Positions 45,966-58,088 are shown, counted from the stretch's first letter. The stretch: 64,000 bases of DNA from Tenebrio molitor (GCF_963966145.1 NC_091047.1:26412001-26476000), one strand, 5' to 3'. Numbers and translations are program-made. The notes: generated from the sequence alone by a model not told the origin.

Positions 45966-46316
45966 TTATAGTTATTAAGGTATCAAGGCTGTTATAAGGT
46001 TGATAATGCGCGAGGTCGGCAGAGTGAAATCCGAGGGCCTCTGGCCCGAGGGGAGCACGCCGACCGAGGGCGTATCATTATAACACCCGTGGTGCCTGCA
46101 ACGTTTTTAATGTCGACTAGTTTCGTGTGTTTTCGGATTGACAATGATTGACAATCAATCAAAAGTTATTTGCAAATACATTATACCTGGTTGTAACTAA
46201 GCAACAAAGAACTTATAACGCCCTCGAGCCTGTTATTTAAAGATAATGCCCTAGGGGATTATTTCTGTAGTAACGTATCAGAAAACTATCGTTCGATAAC
46301 AATAAAGTCGTACATT
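45966..46316 (+). mobile_element. Hairpin-headed element H15
   Basis: ATAGTTATTAAGG (45969), a head with GATAATGCGC...GGTCGGC against GCCGACC...GCGTATCATTA around GGGCCTCTGGCCC, then AACGTTTTTAATGTCGAC. A loose inverse (AGTCGTACATT) lies at 46306-46316, directly before H16. The head is clear, the far end is weak. Confidence 0.55.
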
Positions 46317-47010
46317 AATAGTTATTTAATAAACTAGTTTGTTAATGAAGGCGATTAATAATCGAAACTGTTTAAACCACGAACGAGTGTAGCGAGTGAG
46401 TGGCTTTAATAGTTGAGATTATTAATCGCCCATTAACAAAAGAGTTGATTACAAAATTTTTTCGTTGACCGCAAACTTTTTTTTTGTTGACAAATTTTGA
46501 AATTAAAGCCAAATCAAAACCAATTTCATCTTTTTCTATAAAGATGAGACCTTATAAATTCATTCATTCATTCTTTTTTTGTCCTCAGGGTAGGCCATTT
46601 TTAAATTTTTCAACACTTTCTATTCACTTTTCCACAAAGAGTGTCAGAAGATGTCAACTCCATTCACATTCAATTTCACGTAAAAGTCACTGTTGCTACG
46701 GAAACCTAGTTACCTTTGAAAAATATGACATGCGAATTATAACCAAAAATGTCAGTTTTTGAAAAAGTGAATTTGTAGTTATTGTGCAGTTATGGAGCTA
46801 TAAAATATAGAAAACCCTGCTGCACTACCTGCTGCAGTGTTGGTAAGTGCAAACAATGCATGTTCGATCATCAAAATTTAATCAAAACGTCAAAATCGCA
46901 AAAATCGTTGATTAATGAAAAATAGTGTATTAATGAGGTCCATTAATACACTATAATTTAGACAAAAGAATTAATTAATATTGAAATTAACAAGCGGTCA
47001 ACGGAAAAGT
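46317..47010 (+). mobile_element. Hairpin-headed element H16 with recombinase remnant
   Basis: AATAGTTATTTAATAAAC (46317), a head with GTTAATGAAGGCGATTAATAA against TTATTAATCGCCCATTAAC around ACGAGTGTAGCGAGTGAG, then GATTACAAAATTTTTTCG and TTGACCGC, inverted as GCGGTCAACGGAAAA (46994-47008). The body contains a recombinase N-terminal remnant in the element's orientation. A second small hairpin (TAGTGTATTAATG...CATTAATACACTA, 46926) lies near its far end. Confidence 0.8.
46807..46881 (+). pseudogene. Tyrosine recombinase N-terminal remnant
   Basis: A 24-codon frame reading ENPAALPAAVLVSANNACS then a stop. Compare LVAEAANAACSFLLP in H3 and VTERANAAIATIIP in H8. Short, so the assignment leans on its place inside a hairpin-headed element and the shared 'AN.A' spacing. 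Confidence 0.35.
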
Positions 47011-47028
47011 TTATTATGTACTGTAGTG

Positions 47029-48250
47029 ACCCAGTTTAAAATTTAAATTTAAATTTCCGGTACCGCCACAACAGCGCGCCAAATGTGAAGGTACTAGCGG
47101 CTAGACTAGGAACTGCGAGCGGAAATATAGCGGGGGGTTGAAGCTCTCTCGCGCGGGCGGTTGAAGGGGGTAGGTCACTTTTGTTTAGTTTTTCGAAACG
47201 AACACACCTTGCGAAGAGCGATCCAAGTTTCCCAAATTTGTAAGTTAAATCCGAACCAATTACACTACCGTCCCGAGTAGATATTTTCTGTCCCCGTGAA
47301 GAATCCGGCAGTTTCTTTTTTTTATCCACACGGGTAATTGTTTATCTCACGTTCGTTGTCCGTTGTTTTTGTTTTTGGGACCAGGACCACGTGGTAAGGG
47401 TATGTTGTAGATTTCATTTTGGTTGCATGCTGTTTCTTTAAGAAGCGCCCATTTGTTAATTTTAAGCGTTATCCCTAAGTTTCTCCCGGGAGGTTCATTT
47501 TTTTTTTGCAATCTGGTAATTTCGGAAATTAGTAGCCGTCGCCCGGACCGCGTGCGTCCATTTTGTTTTTCTTTCACTAACATTGTTTAACGGCACTCGA
47601 CCCGATATATTTTTGTTAGTATTGCCAGCGAGTATTGTATTCCTGTTTAAAGCGTTTTTTTATTTTATCGTTATTTAACTTCACGCTTTGTTCTCTTTTA
47701 TTTCCTCATTGTTTAATGTTGCGTTTTGTTTTGCTTATGTTATCCTTGTTTAATGTTGCGTTTGTTTTGCTTATTTTATCATTGTTTGATGTTGCGCTTT
47801 GTTTTGATGGATTTTCTCATCGTTTAATGTTACGCTTTGTTCGATAGAATTAAACTCGTTTTTTTTTCCTCCGTGCTGTTGCTAGATTTCGGAAAAGTTA
47901 AAGTAAAATGTTGTAAGTGCGCCCTGTGGGAGCTAGGTGACAATCAGGAAGTCGTGGGGTTTGTTTAGTAAATTTCTGTGGAAGCTACGGTTATTTAAAA
48001 AGCTTCCGTCGAGGTTATAGAGATTTCGGGGTTTTGTCCGGAAACGGTTGGTTGGGGACGGTGGAGCTAAATATTCGCTGATGCTGTTTAGTGATGCTAA
48101 TCGTACAACCCCGAGACGCTCTGTCACTCTTACTTGGTCGGCGAAATAGTCTGACGTTCATTAATACTACGAATATCTATAAACGTCGCTGGATTTCAAG
48201 ATGATTCAGATTATTCTTCTGAGTCCCCTCACGGCCGAAAGTTTGTTACC
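47029..48250. other. GC-richer noncoding block, LTR-like start
   Basis: Starts TGTAGTGACCCAGTTTAAA and is markedly more GC-rich than its neighbours to ~48250. It could be a long terminal repeat or leader of a retroelement. No second copy, primer-binding site or polymerase frame was found, so this is a guess. Confidence 0.3.
47655..47845. repeat. ~40-bp minisatellite, about four units
   Basis: TTGTTTAATGTTGCG recurs with variants (47711, 47750, 47785, 47823), separated by TTTTGTTTTGCTTAT-like sequence. The long hydrophobic open frame across it is a by-product of the repeat. Confidence 0.8.
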
Positions 48251-49088
48251 TCCAGCTCTAAGCTCCCGAAGGCGTACCTTGACCGCGTAGTTCCGCGTTA
48301 AACATTGTTTTTGTCATTAATCGAATTGTAAAATATGAGTAATACCTGGGATACGGTTTTTGAAGAGGGTTTTTCATCCGTCCCGGTCTGTAATAACTGC
48401 CTTATAATTTGTTTACTTGTCTTGCAAGCTTTCAACTGTCATTTTGTCAGTCATGTGCCCGTTTTTCTGTTATTTTAAATATTGTTGCATTCATCTTGTC
48501 GTTTATCTTTGTGATGTACTCAACTAGTTAATTTCTGGTACTTCGTTAACCTTAATTTCTGTCTTTTGTATGCGTTTCAATTTCTTTTTCATCAAAGTTA
48601 TTACAGGCATTTTTAATAAAAGGTATTTTGCGTCCCTCACATGTGTGTTTTATTTGCGGCACTCTTCCAACTGGAACCCTCACCGTTTGCATTCCGAACT
48701 TTTTCCGCCAAGGGAAAGTCACAACGTAGGGCTCCTCCGATTCGATGACGATCACGACCACATTTGTTACCGTTTTGCGCAGGTTCAAATATTTGGCGGA
48801 AAAAGTAATGTATTCAAATCATTACAGTACTGACACCAATAAAATTGTAGACGTTGCACATTTATATTTATTCTCTATTCCCTTACAAATGTTTCATATT
48901 TTCAAACTTTCTTTTATTATTTTATTTTATAGGTAGGTACTCTTCATAGATCTCAATTCTGAAAAATACAAACAATGCGATGGGATCGTGAAATGGAAAA
49001 AAAAATTATTAAAACTTTTAAACAGAGTAGATGCTAGACTTCGATGAATCAGAGAGAGTTTATTATGATAGATAAACATAGCTGCAAG
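48251..49088. other. No firm feature
   Basis: A minus-strand frame at 48552-48788 (RKTVTNVVVIVIESEEPYVV, then TFPWRKKFGMQTV) looks protein-like and sits in a GC-richer patch with a possible donor (ACG|GTGAGG). I cannot identify it and do not call a gene. Confidence 0.25.
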
Positions 49089-49255
49089 GTATCGTGCGTT
49101 CATTTAAATTCATCCTCAAAGATGGCGTTGAAGTCGATCGAGAATGTAAAAGCATAAGATTTAAACAGCTGATCCGTGATCCGTTATCCGTATAGTGCTT
49201 TCACAATCGACTCTTCAACGCCAACTTTGAGGGTAAATTTAAACGAACGTACGAT
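49089..49255. mobile_element. MITE family M (copy 3)
   Basis: Inverted ends CGTTCATTTAAATTCATCCTC and CGTTCGTTTAAATTTACCCTC-type, inner GGCGTTGAAG...ATCGACTCTTCAACGCC. Confidence 0.75.
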
Positions 49256-49698
49256 ATTATTTATACCAGACAAACCAATCTGATTTACATGTCCCAATAC
49301 TCCTAAATGATAATAATTGCGATCTAGGAAAAATATAAAATGAGTAAATCAATGTAAAACATAATTAATATATAATTCGGACCAATTGCTGCACCTCTCG
49401 TCGACAAGATTAACGATTTTTCGGTAAACAAATTATTATATTTCCGATTTTGTTTAGATAATTTATTTATCGTTTAATAAATCGCTAAACATCACGGAGA
49501 TAAGTACCCTCTTACTACAATTCAGAAGAATAAAATTCCCTACGATTGTCCTCTTTCTATGTGAAGTAGGTATTTTGAAAGATAGTAAGAGAGGAACGTT
49601 TGAATGTTAAAATAGTATTGAAGAAAGTATTCACATATTTTGGTGAGGTACAGTGCAAAGAAAAAATCAGTTTATCCTCTCTGCTTATTTGGGTTATA

Positions 49699-49896
49699 TC
49701 GGGTGTTCATGTAAAGTTTCCGTCAACGTTGGCGTTGAAGAGTCGATTGTGAACGCACCACGGATTACAAACTCTGATCAGCTGTTTAAATCTAACTTCA
49801 CTGTTTGCTTTTTTGTTGTTAATCTGCAGATTGACGAGCGTTCACAATCGACTCTTTAATGCCAACTTTGAACGGGAAATTTAAATGAAGTCCCGA
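49699..49896. mobile_element. MITE family M (copy 4)
   Basis: Starts CGGGTGTTCATGTAAAG; inner GTTGGCGTTGAAGAGTCGAT and GTGAACGCACCAC with the inverse at 49840-49890. Confidence 0.78.
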
Positions 49897-50099
49897 TACG
49901 TGGCGCATCGACGGAATGGACGAAAATATTTCCCTATATCCTCAAATCTTTATCGATGTTACCATTCGACATATGACATTTCAATTTTTGACTCGCTACC
50001 AGGTGCTTCCACTTACTGGAGGAAGATCTTCGACTTCCAAGGTAAATATTAGTGGATGGAGGTAAGTTAAAAGAAAAATGTTTGGATACTGTAACGGTC

Positions 50100-52465
50100 C
50101 GAATAGGTTCGATAAATTAAGAATTTTAATTTTAAAAATAATTTCAACGAAATATTTTAAATACCGTTCATTTGCGACGGAAATGCTGGTCAGTTGTAAA
50201 TTTTATTGTTGCTTTGTTCACAAGAGTGGCACCACACTCCTCAAGTGAAATCTGCCAACCTTTCTTTGAAAAATGCAGGTACGCGTCCGGGGCAAAACAT
50301 AGCCCAAGGGGAACAAGTGTTCAGGGGAAAGGAAGCGTTGCAATAAATTTATTGTAATTACATGTTCGACAATTTGGGTGGTCCAGTTAAAATCAGGGGA
50401 TAATTGAATTAATGAATTTGATGTTAGCAGGTTTCAAATTGAGAGAACAACAAAATTAATGTTCATTAGGTTAATTTACTTTTTTAGCATTCTCAAATTT
50501 GTGGCATATTTGTAATTAAAGGGCGAGAATTGCAAATTAAAAACAGAGCGCTTTATCGTAGAAAAGAACTAGAATCGTTTGCACTTCTTGTAGTTAGAAA
50601 AGTAACAAAGCAAAGTAGAAAGGGAGTCGGTAGAAAACACAGAGGACCGGGTAACGGTAAAGCCAGGTAGTCGTAGAAATCAGACGTGTGAGTGAGAGAG
50701 AGAGAATGAAATTTACGAAGTAATCATTAATTAGAACGGTTTTGGGGAATCAAACCAATGTAGAACAATTTTTAGAAGTAGCAGAACAACGGAACTTAGT
50801 TGCATGAAATGGCATTTGCGTAACAGCGTTTCAAGCCCAATTTAGGTTTCAAAATAAGGTTAATTTGTTTCTTTTTAATTATGTTTGTTTCATGTTAATT
50901 GTGTTTGTTTTATTTTAATTAGGTTTGTTGCATTTTAATTATGTTTGTTTCATTTAAATTCTGTTTAATTCTCGGTGCTGATTTTTATTATTGTATAGAG
51001 TCGGTAATTCAGTGTTCCTGTTAATTCGGTTTGTCCCATTTTAATGGTGTTTGTTTCTTGATGCTGATTTTTATTATTGTATAGAGTCAGTAATTTAGTG
51101 TTCTTTTTCAGAGTTCTAATTCAACAACAAATTATGTATATACGGTCTGGTCCTAACAAAAGTCTAAATTTAAACATTTAAAATAATGGTGGAAAAAACG
51201 GAAACTGTAATTTCAAAAGTTTTAGAGATTTCGAAAAAGGCGTCGCGATCGGCGTAAAGTAGAACCGAGCTGATTGGTCACGTTGGTCAAGTAGGGGTTG
51301 CGAAAGTGGGGTGCGCCAGAAACGATAAAACCGATTGCGGGACGGGAAACTAGGCTTTTTGATTCACTCGGGGTTTGATCTCCAAAGTAGCCGGAGGTAC
51401 GTTCAGTACTTCCAGCAACCATTTTGTGACCACGTTCTTTACATTTACAAGGTAAATTATTCCTCTAATTTTTGTACATTATTTGTAGCCGCGATTTAAT
51501 TAGCCCAACAGCATTTAGTTCTTTATCGTTCTAACGTAAAGGTGATATTATTTTCTTGGAGCTTTTGATGACCACGTGACTCTTTAGAATCTTGAATTAA
51601 ATTCCTTATAGCGAAGTATGTGATCTTCTTGCATTTACCGATTGGGGAAACGTGCTCTTGTCAAGGGGAACCACTATGCAATCATTATAAAACATTTCCA
51701 TTCATTATTTATGTCTTGGATTCTCGAGTTCGGGAAGCTACCGCCAGTGTCCGTCGCACTCAATTAGCTGTGGTCCGGCATAAGTGCACAAACCGCCATG
51801 TCACCCGTAAACGGGACAGTGACCAAACTAGGCCAGCTGACACGTGAAGAGAGGTACCCTTTGGCCCTGTTAGAACCCTTTTTTCCCTTTTATTTTCGAC
51901 CACCGGAGTAGACCGGGGTGATCTATGAGATTCCAGGGCATCGCGTCGGGTTCAATTTAATTGGGGTAATTGAAATCTAAATCGGATCACATAGTTCCCA
52001 TCTCCAACTCGTATAATGCTGTTCGCGCCATAAACTCCTATATTTGCCCAGCTTAGTCATTTATTCATGAGTCAGATCTCAATTCGAGGGCCGCGAGTTA
52101 AATCTCATTGGGCCAAATTTCCGCCAACTTCTGTTATTAAAGTCATTTATTTATTTCTATCATTTGTTGGGACCAAACGCCACCATACCCGATTATTTGT
52201 TAAATAAAATTTAAGTGAAGTGTGCGCAATCGTTTTAATTTCATCTTTGAAAACCGTCCAAAGGTACGGCCTCTCATTAGAGCCTAATTAAAGAAAAATG
52301 GAAAATAATACACAACGTAGGATCCATAAATATTTCTTTCTCATTGTTTTTGTTTCGTATTTTTCCGCAAAATTTCATCTGAGGGAATGCGGCAACCAAC
52401 AATACACCAAACGAGGGAGAAAAAAAATCACCGAGGAAAGTCAAGGAAGTCGAAAGGTTACAATA
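50100..52465 (+). repeat. 2.3-kb dispersed repeat, copy B
   Basis: Same sequence and orientation as 31350-33620, and longer by a ~95-bp block (52173-52265, from CGCCACCATACCC to AAAACCGTCC). The left boundary TGTAACGG is shared exactly although the flanks differ. After ~52465 the copies diverge. A 66-codon frame (MENNTQRRIHKYFF...) is shared in altered form with copy A and may be the start of a coding part. Confidence 0.8.
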
Positions 52466-52869
52466 CTAAACAAAAGACGTGGAAAGCTGCAGGTATGATA
52501 ATCATATTGTATATTGTTTTGTTACTTATTTTTATGAAGTTTTTCGTTTCCAATGAATTAAGGGGGGGGGGTATTATTTGCACCCTCCATGGCTTGCCTT
52601 CACTCGTCTGTTTTGCTGTATATACTATTACACATCGTTTGCTTTGTTATTGTTTATGCAGGATTTCAGATGAACTGAACTTCGTTACGATAATATCATC
52701 GACCTGGGCGGGGCCACTTCTTAAGAAAGATTGCCAGGGCCAATAGCTTCGATAGTGTTGATAGATGTGCCTGCTCTAAAGACAATTAAAGTATCTTTGT
52801 TGGATATTTTATTTTCAACCATAAAAGATCCTAATTCGTTAATACTTGTAACTTTTATTTTTGAACATG
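52466..52869. other. Between repeat B and transposase pseudogene
   Basis: Contains a run of nine G near 52563. No supported gene. Confidence 0.4.
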
Positions 52870-53290
52870 TCAGAATTTTATCGAATTGCCTTGGTGTCAA
52901 CTGGAGTTTCATACACAATCTGTTTTAAATGCTGTAAATGGACCCATAAAAAAGTCACAAGGGTTTAAGTCCGGTGAACGAGCTGGCGATAAAACTGGTC
53001 AATTACGACCTATTGAAGAAGCCATTGACAAACTGCAATTCGAGGTGGTGGATCTTCTGATTTTAAGTCTGGACGCGTTGAAGATGATACGGATGTAATC
53101 CCTCTTCGTGCAGTGTTCTCCAAATTGTAAAACTGGAAACGCCAATTCGTAATGCAAGTCGTCGGCAACTAACATTCGGTTTTTCGTCAACAGGACAGGA
53201 CTAAAAGTCCCATAATGCCTTAAATGCTTGACAGCATTCACAAAGGTACGTGGACAGGGAACTTGGCGACCGGTAAATCTCTTCATGTAC

Positions 53291-53659
53291 CTACTGTTAC
53301 CACCGGCCCTCGAGGTGTTATCGGGACCGGTGTCGTTTTGTTGACCGATGCCTCTGCTTCGTCGGAACGACTCCCACAAGAGCCGATTCGTCCCGTCTCT
53401 CGAAGCGTTCTTACGTCGAAGAAGATCGCCGTCTCGTAGCCCAACTCACTTTTATCAGAGCCAGGCTCTGAAAAGAGCCGCAGTCTCGTTTTTTGGGGAG
53501 AGGAGTGAAATGACACGACGCTTGTTGAGTGTAAAAACTAACTTGTGACGTTTTTCGGCCGACGCCGCCTATTTGTTTAGAGAAGTGGGACTAAGCTGTC
53601 CTGACCAAACCGGGACGCAACCGGTGCCCGGTGACACTACATACATACATACATACATA
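53291..53659 (+). mobile_element. SINE-like insertion with (TACA)n tail
   Basis: A GC-rich ~345-bp noncoding body starts right after CATGTAC of the transposase and ends in ACTACATACATACATAC. Skipping it, with the MITE in its tail, rejoins the transposase frame as RRMY|MKRF. A 3' microsatellite tail and noncoding GC-rich body suggest a SINE or a short LINE end. I saw no clear tRNA-type promoter boxes. Confidence 0.55.
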
Positions 53660-54155
53660 CAGGGTTATTCACGAGAGGGGTACTTCTGAATTTTTATTTT
53701 GCCACAACCAACAATACAATGGCAGTGACTACTAAATCAAATGTGTTATTTCTTTTAAATTACAAATCAAAGTAAGTTGAATAGATTTGTCAGAAATGTC
53801 AGATTGGCAGATAACCTGTATTTAATCAAAATTCAACAAATAAATTAACAAATTAAGTTAATGTAAAAGGTGTTCAAAGTGTCTACCATCAGCTTGGAAA
53901 CATCCGCAGCGGCGACAGAATTCCTTCCACGCTCTCCAAAATGAGAATCATATCAGTCTTTTCGTCGTTATTGTAAAAACAATTTTTTCGAATTGACAAA
54001 AATTTTTTGCTTTCACGTCAAAGAGACAGGACTAAGAGCCGTCGTGGATTCAGTTATAATTATTTTCAAAAATTGAAATCAAGATATTGTTGCAATGTGT
54101 ATAATGGGTTGCGGCAAAAAGAAATTCAGAAATACCCCTCTCGTGAATAACCCTG
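53660..54155. mobile_element. Tc1/mariner-type MITE inserted in the (TACA)n tail
   Basis: CAGGGTTATTCACGAGAGGGG and its inverse, flanked by TA within the TACATAC repeat. A minus-strand remnant (AWKEFCRRCGCFQADGRHFE near 53880-53960) is the end of the transposase of the same broad family. 496 bp. Confidence 0.85.
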
Positions 54156-54244
54156 TACATACGTCTGGTTGCATCAGCATTTGATAAAGCTTCCCCGTAG
54201 ATGAGCACCATGTGTGTTAACTCCGAATTAGTGTACTTCAACAT

Positions 54245-55166
54245 TTTTAACGATAATTACGGGAAATTCACTTTTTAATAAATTCTAAACACGGCCGCAT
54301 GCAGATGAAGGACGTGACTGAATTGTGTCAGTAAGTTTTTGCAAGACCTATCCACCTGGATTTTTGTCGTATTTACTTTTTTTGTGTTAACGTTTTTCGT
54401 ACGAAGCCGTTGTTCTTTCACCGTCCCATCCATAAACGACTCGATGGCACGGAATACGGTGAAAGTAAAATCGAGCATAAATTTGAGTTTTCGAAAAAAT
54501 GGTAAATAGAAAAGTAATTTGTTTTGATGAGTTCTATCACCGTTTGAATTTTCCTAACGCATTTCAATAACACGGTGTATTATGTTATATTGCTTCATTA
54601 AGTAGCCATGGGTAATAATTAACGAATTTTACGGCTATTTGATAATCATTTAAGTTTTTCAGTAACAAATTGAATACAAGACTTTAGACGAGAATCTAAA
54701 AAGAACTTCTGAATTTTGCATCCTTACAGAAACAGAATAATGTAATTTTCACCAGTGATAAGTTTAATGGAAGTAATGTAAAGTCACCGAAGTAGACCTA
54801 ATAATAAAACAAAATAACATTTCTGACATGGAACAACAAAACATGTTTACAATTGCAAAGTACGTATGCGTACGTGCAGAAAAACAAGTCAGTCACACTA
54901 CTCGCCTTAATAAACAACCCAAAATCTAAACGAAATACATATCTCAAATTTTGCAAATGTCTAGACATGATTTTAAAACTTTTATTATATTCTAGGGTAA
55001 TAGCAATTTGGCAGAAACCACAAGATCGACAATATTATGGTTTTAGTTCCAAATTGCAACTCAGTTTTCTCATCAATACAGTAAAAAAGTAAAACAACAA
55101 ATCGGTCAAATCCATTTCCTAAATCAAATAGACGGAAAATCCAATTAGTATGTAAATATGTATTTG
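54245..55166. other. Intergenic, nothing firm
   Basis: No supported coding frame; a 67-codon minus frame at 54275-54478 has no recognisable motif. Confidence 0.4.
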
Positions 55167-55174
55167 CTGATTTG

Positions 55175-57879
55175 TAGGGCCCGGATTTTAGGCAATTAAA
55201 AAGTCGGAAATAGGTGCCTAAAATAGTCCCTTAAACTACTGCAAATAGTCCCTTAAAAACTGAAAATAAGCCATACTAGGTCCTTAAAGTTGTGGTTAAT
55301 TAAATTAAAAAATGTGTTTTTAAAGTTTTAAGTAGGTACACACAACAAGATATTTACTAATTATTTTTTATTAATTAATATACAATACTACAAGTTTGTT
55401 AGTTATTTACATTGTTACGTATTTACATTGCATACAAGATATTGCTCTAAATTTTCTACTTTAAAACATTGTCGGTTATCCACCAAAATGGACTTATATT
55501 TTGAAAAACTTCTTTCTACCTCGCAAGAGGTAATGGGCGCAAATTTGTAATAAATTTCTTCCATTTTGGTGTCATGTTCCGGCACATCTTCACCTCTAAA
55601 AATTCTTGCCAATTCTAGAAGAAATTTGTATCCAGGATTTTTTTCAGTAACATCTTCAAGTTTTTTTAATGCTACTGCTGCTACAGGGCCTGGAGATTTT
55701 TTTAGGGAGGTAAATACGTTTTCAACAATTTTGATTGAATCGGTTAAAGGTAACCCATTTTTTTCCAATTGAGTAATACTTTCGCAGATTATTTTAAAAT
55801 TACTGCGAACATAAATTAATTGGTTTTTTATTCCGGGTTTCTTCATTATAGACTGTGCTTTTTGAATAGCAACAGCAGAACTTCCATCAAAGGACATGAC
55901 AACCTGTGAGTAGTTAAAAACAGTTTAACAATCAATTAATTTGCTTATCTTTTATATACTTACTTCTTTAATGGAATCAAAGTGTTCGCTGTAAAACATA
56001 GCAGCCTGAAGCCATGTTCCCCATCGTGTTAAAATTGGCTGTGGAGGCAGTGGCATTTCTTTTAGTTTTTCTTTGTACATTTCAACTCTCAAAGGTGCCT
56101 TAACGAAAATTTTTTTCACGTTCGAAATTAAATTATCCACATCTTCATATTGATAGCGAATTTTTTCAGCCACTAGATTTAAAGCATGCGCTAAGCATGT
56201 GACATGCACAATTTTTGGATAAAACACCTTAAGGTGTCTACCAGATTTTATCATATATGGTGCTCCATCCGTTACAAACAAAAGAAACTTTTCAGCAACA
56301 ACTCTGGTACTCCACAAGATTTCTACGCATAGAAATTTTAAATCAAAATAAATTTAAAAAAGTGAAAAACCCTTACCTAAAGATTGATTTACGAATCTAG
56401 CTATTGTCTCATGATTTGTTCTTTCTAATTGTTTAGACGCCAAAAGATAAGATTTTCCAGGTTCATCTTCTGAAAGTTTCCCAACCAGACAATTCGCCAC
56501 ATATCGCCCAAGTGCATCTGTTGTTTCGTCAACTGAAACCCATATGTTAAAAGGATCCAGCTCATTTCGAATGCGGTCAATAGTCTAAAAGTGAAAATAA
56601 TTTTAAATTAAATATTAAAAGATAGTATGTTCATACATCTTTGTAGCATTTTGGTAAATAATTTTTCCGTAAAGTAGACTCATCCGGAATTTTTCTACCA
56701 CAATATTTTGTCAGAAAATTCTGAAACGCAGGATTTTGTAGTTTGTGCCATGGTATATTGGCAGCTAAAAAGACGTTACAAAGTTCCATATTGAATGTAC
56801 TATTTGCCGATCCCTCCAAGTTCTGTGTCAGCAACGTTTGCCGAAGCGGTGTCATAATGTTCTCTTTATGGATGGCCGTTTGCTCATGCTGTTGCAAGTG
56901 ACATTTTTTTTCGCATATAAACTACAAAAAATAAAATTTTCAAATAAGTAAAAAATATAAAATGACATATTTTTAATTATGCTTAACTTACCAGTTTACC
57001 ACAAGCTTTACAAAACATTTCTCGGGTTGATTTTATTTCATATAAATCTTTCTTGCTTGTCCACTGTAATATTTTTTCGCGTAAACTAATTTTTTGTTTC
57101 GGCATTATGTTCACTTTAAACAGGTTCACAAGAAACACGACCACTGCACGGAGATAAAGTAAACGAGAAATGACAAATTTGTAATGCTTATATTTACGTC
57201 TCCCACCAAATTTCAGAGGAGATGGTTAATTTTATATTTCTTAAATTTTTAGAAAATGACACCCTTAAGGGTTCTCTTATTGTTTCACTTCGGGATTTTA
57301 ATTTTCGTTTTTATGGCAAGGACCATTTTATAAACGTTAAAGCTTCTAACAATACCTAAGTATCAGAAAACATTAGACCGCGTATACCTGCACCCCTTCG
57401 AACAGAGGCAAACAGATAAACTCTGTAATTTATGCCAGTCCAGTCTAATGGTTTGTGGTACTTAGGTATTGTCGGAGTATTTACCGCTGACATCATGGTC
57501 CCAACCGTAAAAGCGAAAAAGTAATTCCTGTATTGTACTGCACTTTGTACATTTCAGTAATTACATCTCCTTAAATTTTAAAATCATAAAGCATTGTAAA
57601 TTTTATTGAGGTACCACTTTTACATTTTCAATACCGTAAACTTCCCAGAATTCGAAAATTGGGAAAAAACCGCAAAAATGAAATTGATTTTTGGTCATTT
57701 TAGGCATGTTCAGGCAGTTAAAAGGTAAAATAGGTATTTAAAGGGCATTTTAGGCCGAATAGGCAGAATCAAATATGGCTCTAATTACTCTAATTAAGCC
57801 AGAAATCATTTATAGACAAGTTTCATACATGTGCCTTAAAAAATAAAAATAGTCCATTTTGCCTAAAATCCGGGCCCTA
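55175..57879 (-). mobile_element. Complete hAT transposon
   Basis: Ends TAGGGCCCGGATTTTAGGCA and the exact inverse TGCCTAAAATCCGGGCCCTA, flanked by CTGATTTG on both sides (55167-55174, 57880-57887). It holds a five-exon transposase without stops. Length 2705 bp. Intact ends, duplication and gene mark it as potentially autonomous and recent. Confidence 0.95.
55415..57105 (-). CDS. hAT transposase, five exons
   Basis: Exons (minus): 57105-56992, 56921-56637, 56584-56377, 56322-55964, 55903-55415; all introns are GT-AG and short, and phases join to give 484 aa. A BED-like zinc finger is at residues 32-56 (C-x2-C...H-x5-H). Core: VSVDETTDALGRYVANC (first Asp, ~152), FLLFVTDGAPYM (second Asp, ~221), CLAHALNLVAEKI and TRWGTWLQAAMFY. 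The C-terminal dimerisation block ITSCEVERSFSKYKSIL is complete. It would cut and paste the element by binding the terminal repeats as a multimer in the nucleus. Shorter than many hAT transposases, and lacks nothing I can recognise. Host domestication is unlikely because the transposon ends are intact. Confidence 0.92.
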
Positions 57880-58088
57880 CTGATTTGCAACATTTGAGAT
57901 TGAGCGTAGGTTGCAATTAATGTTAGTATACTCGGGGTTTAAAAATAATAAAAAGCGTAAAGGTTAAAGGGTAACAAACATTTGACAATATAATGAAATA
58001 GTGTTTGTAGAAAATGTTGTTAATTTATTGGGCAAATTAAACAAACAAGGTGAAATTAAATAAGGTGATAAAAAAATTTAATTTATGC

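Larger units (their letters stand above)
52870..54244 (-). pseudogene. Tc1/mariner-type transposase split by a SINE-like insert and a MITE
   Basis: Minus strand. MLKYTNSELTHMVLIYGEA (54244 leftward) is the family's helix-turn-helix start, running to ATRRMY, where the insert 53291-54155 begins. Beyond it the frame resumes MKRFTGRQVPCPRTFVNAV. Further pieces are IWRTLHEEGLHPYHLQRV, SEDPPPRIAVCQWLL (frameshifted), then a jump to SPDLNPCDFF and QIVYETPVDTKAIR. The first two catalytic Asp regions are deleted. Dead copy, same broad family as 11989-12974. Confidence 0.82.

Noticed and set aside
46484..46762. 92-codon frame in H16 body
   Set aside because: No motif and low-complexity composition; the nearby 46807-46881 piece matches the recombinase start better.
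47635..47847. Hydrophobic 70-codon frame, possible membrane protein
   Set aside because: It is produced by a ~40-bp minisatellite.
53636..53660. (TACA)n as telomere-like repeat
   Set aside because: It is the tail of a SINE-like insert inside a transposase gene, not a chromosome end.
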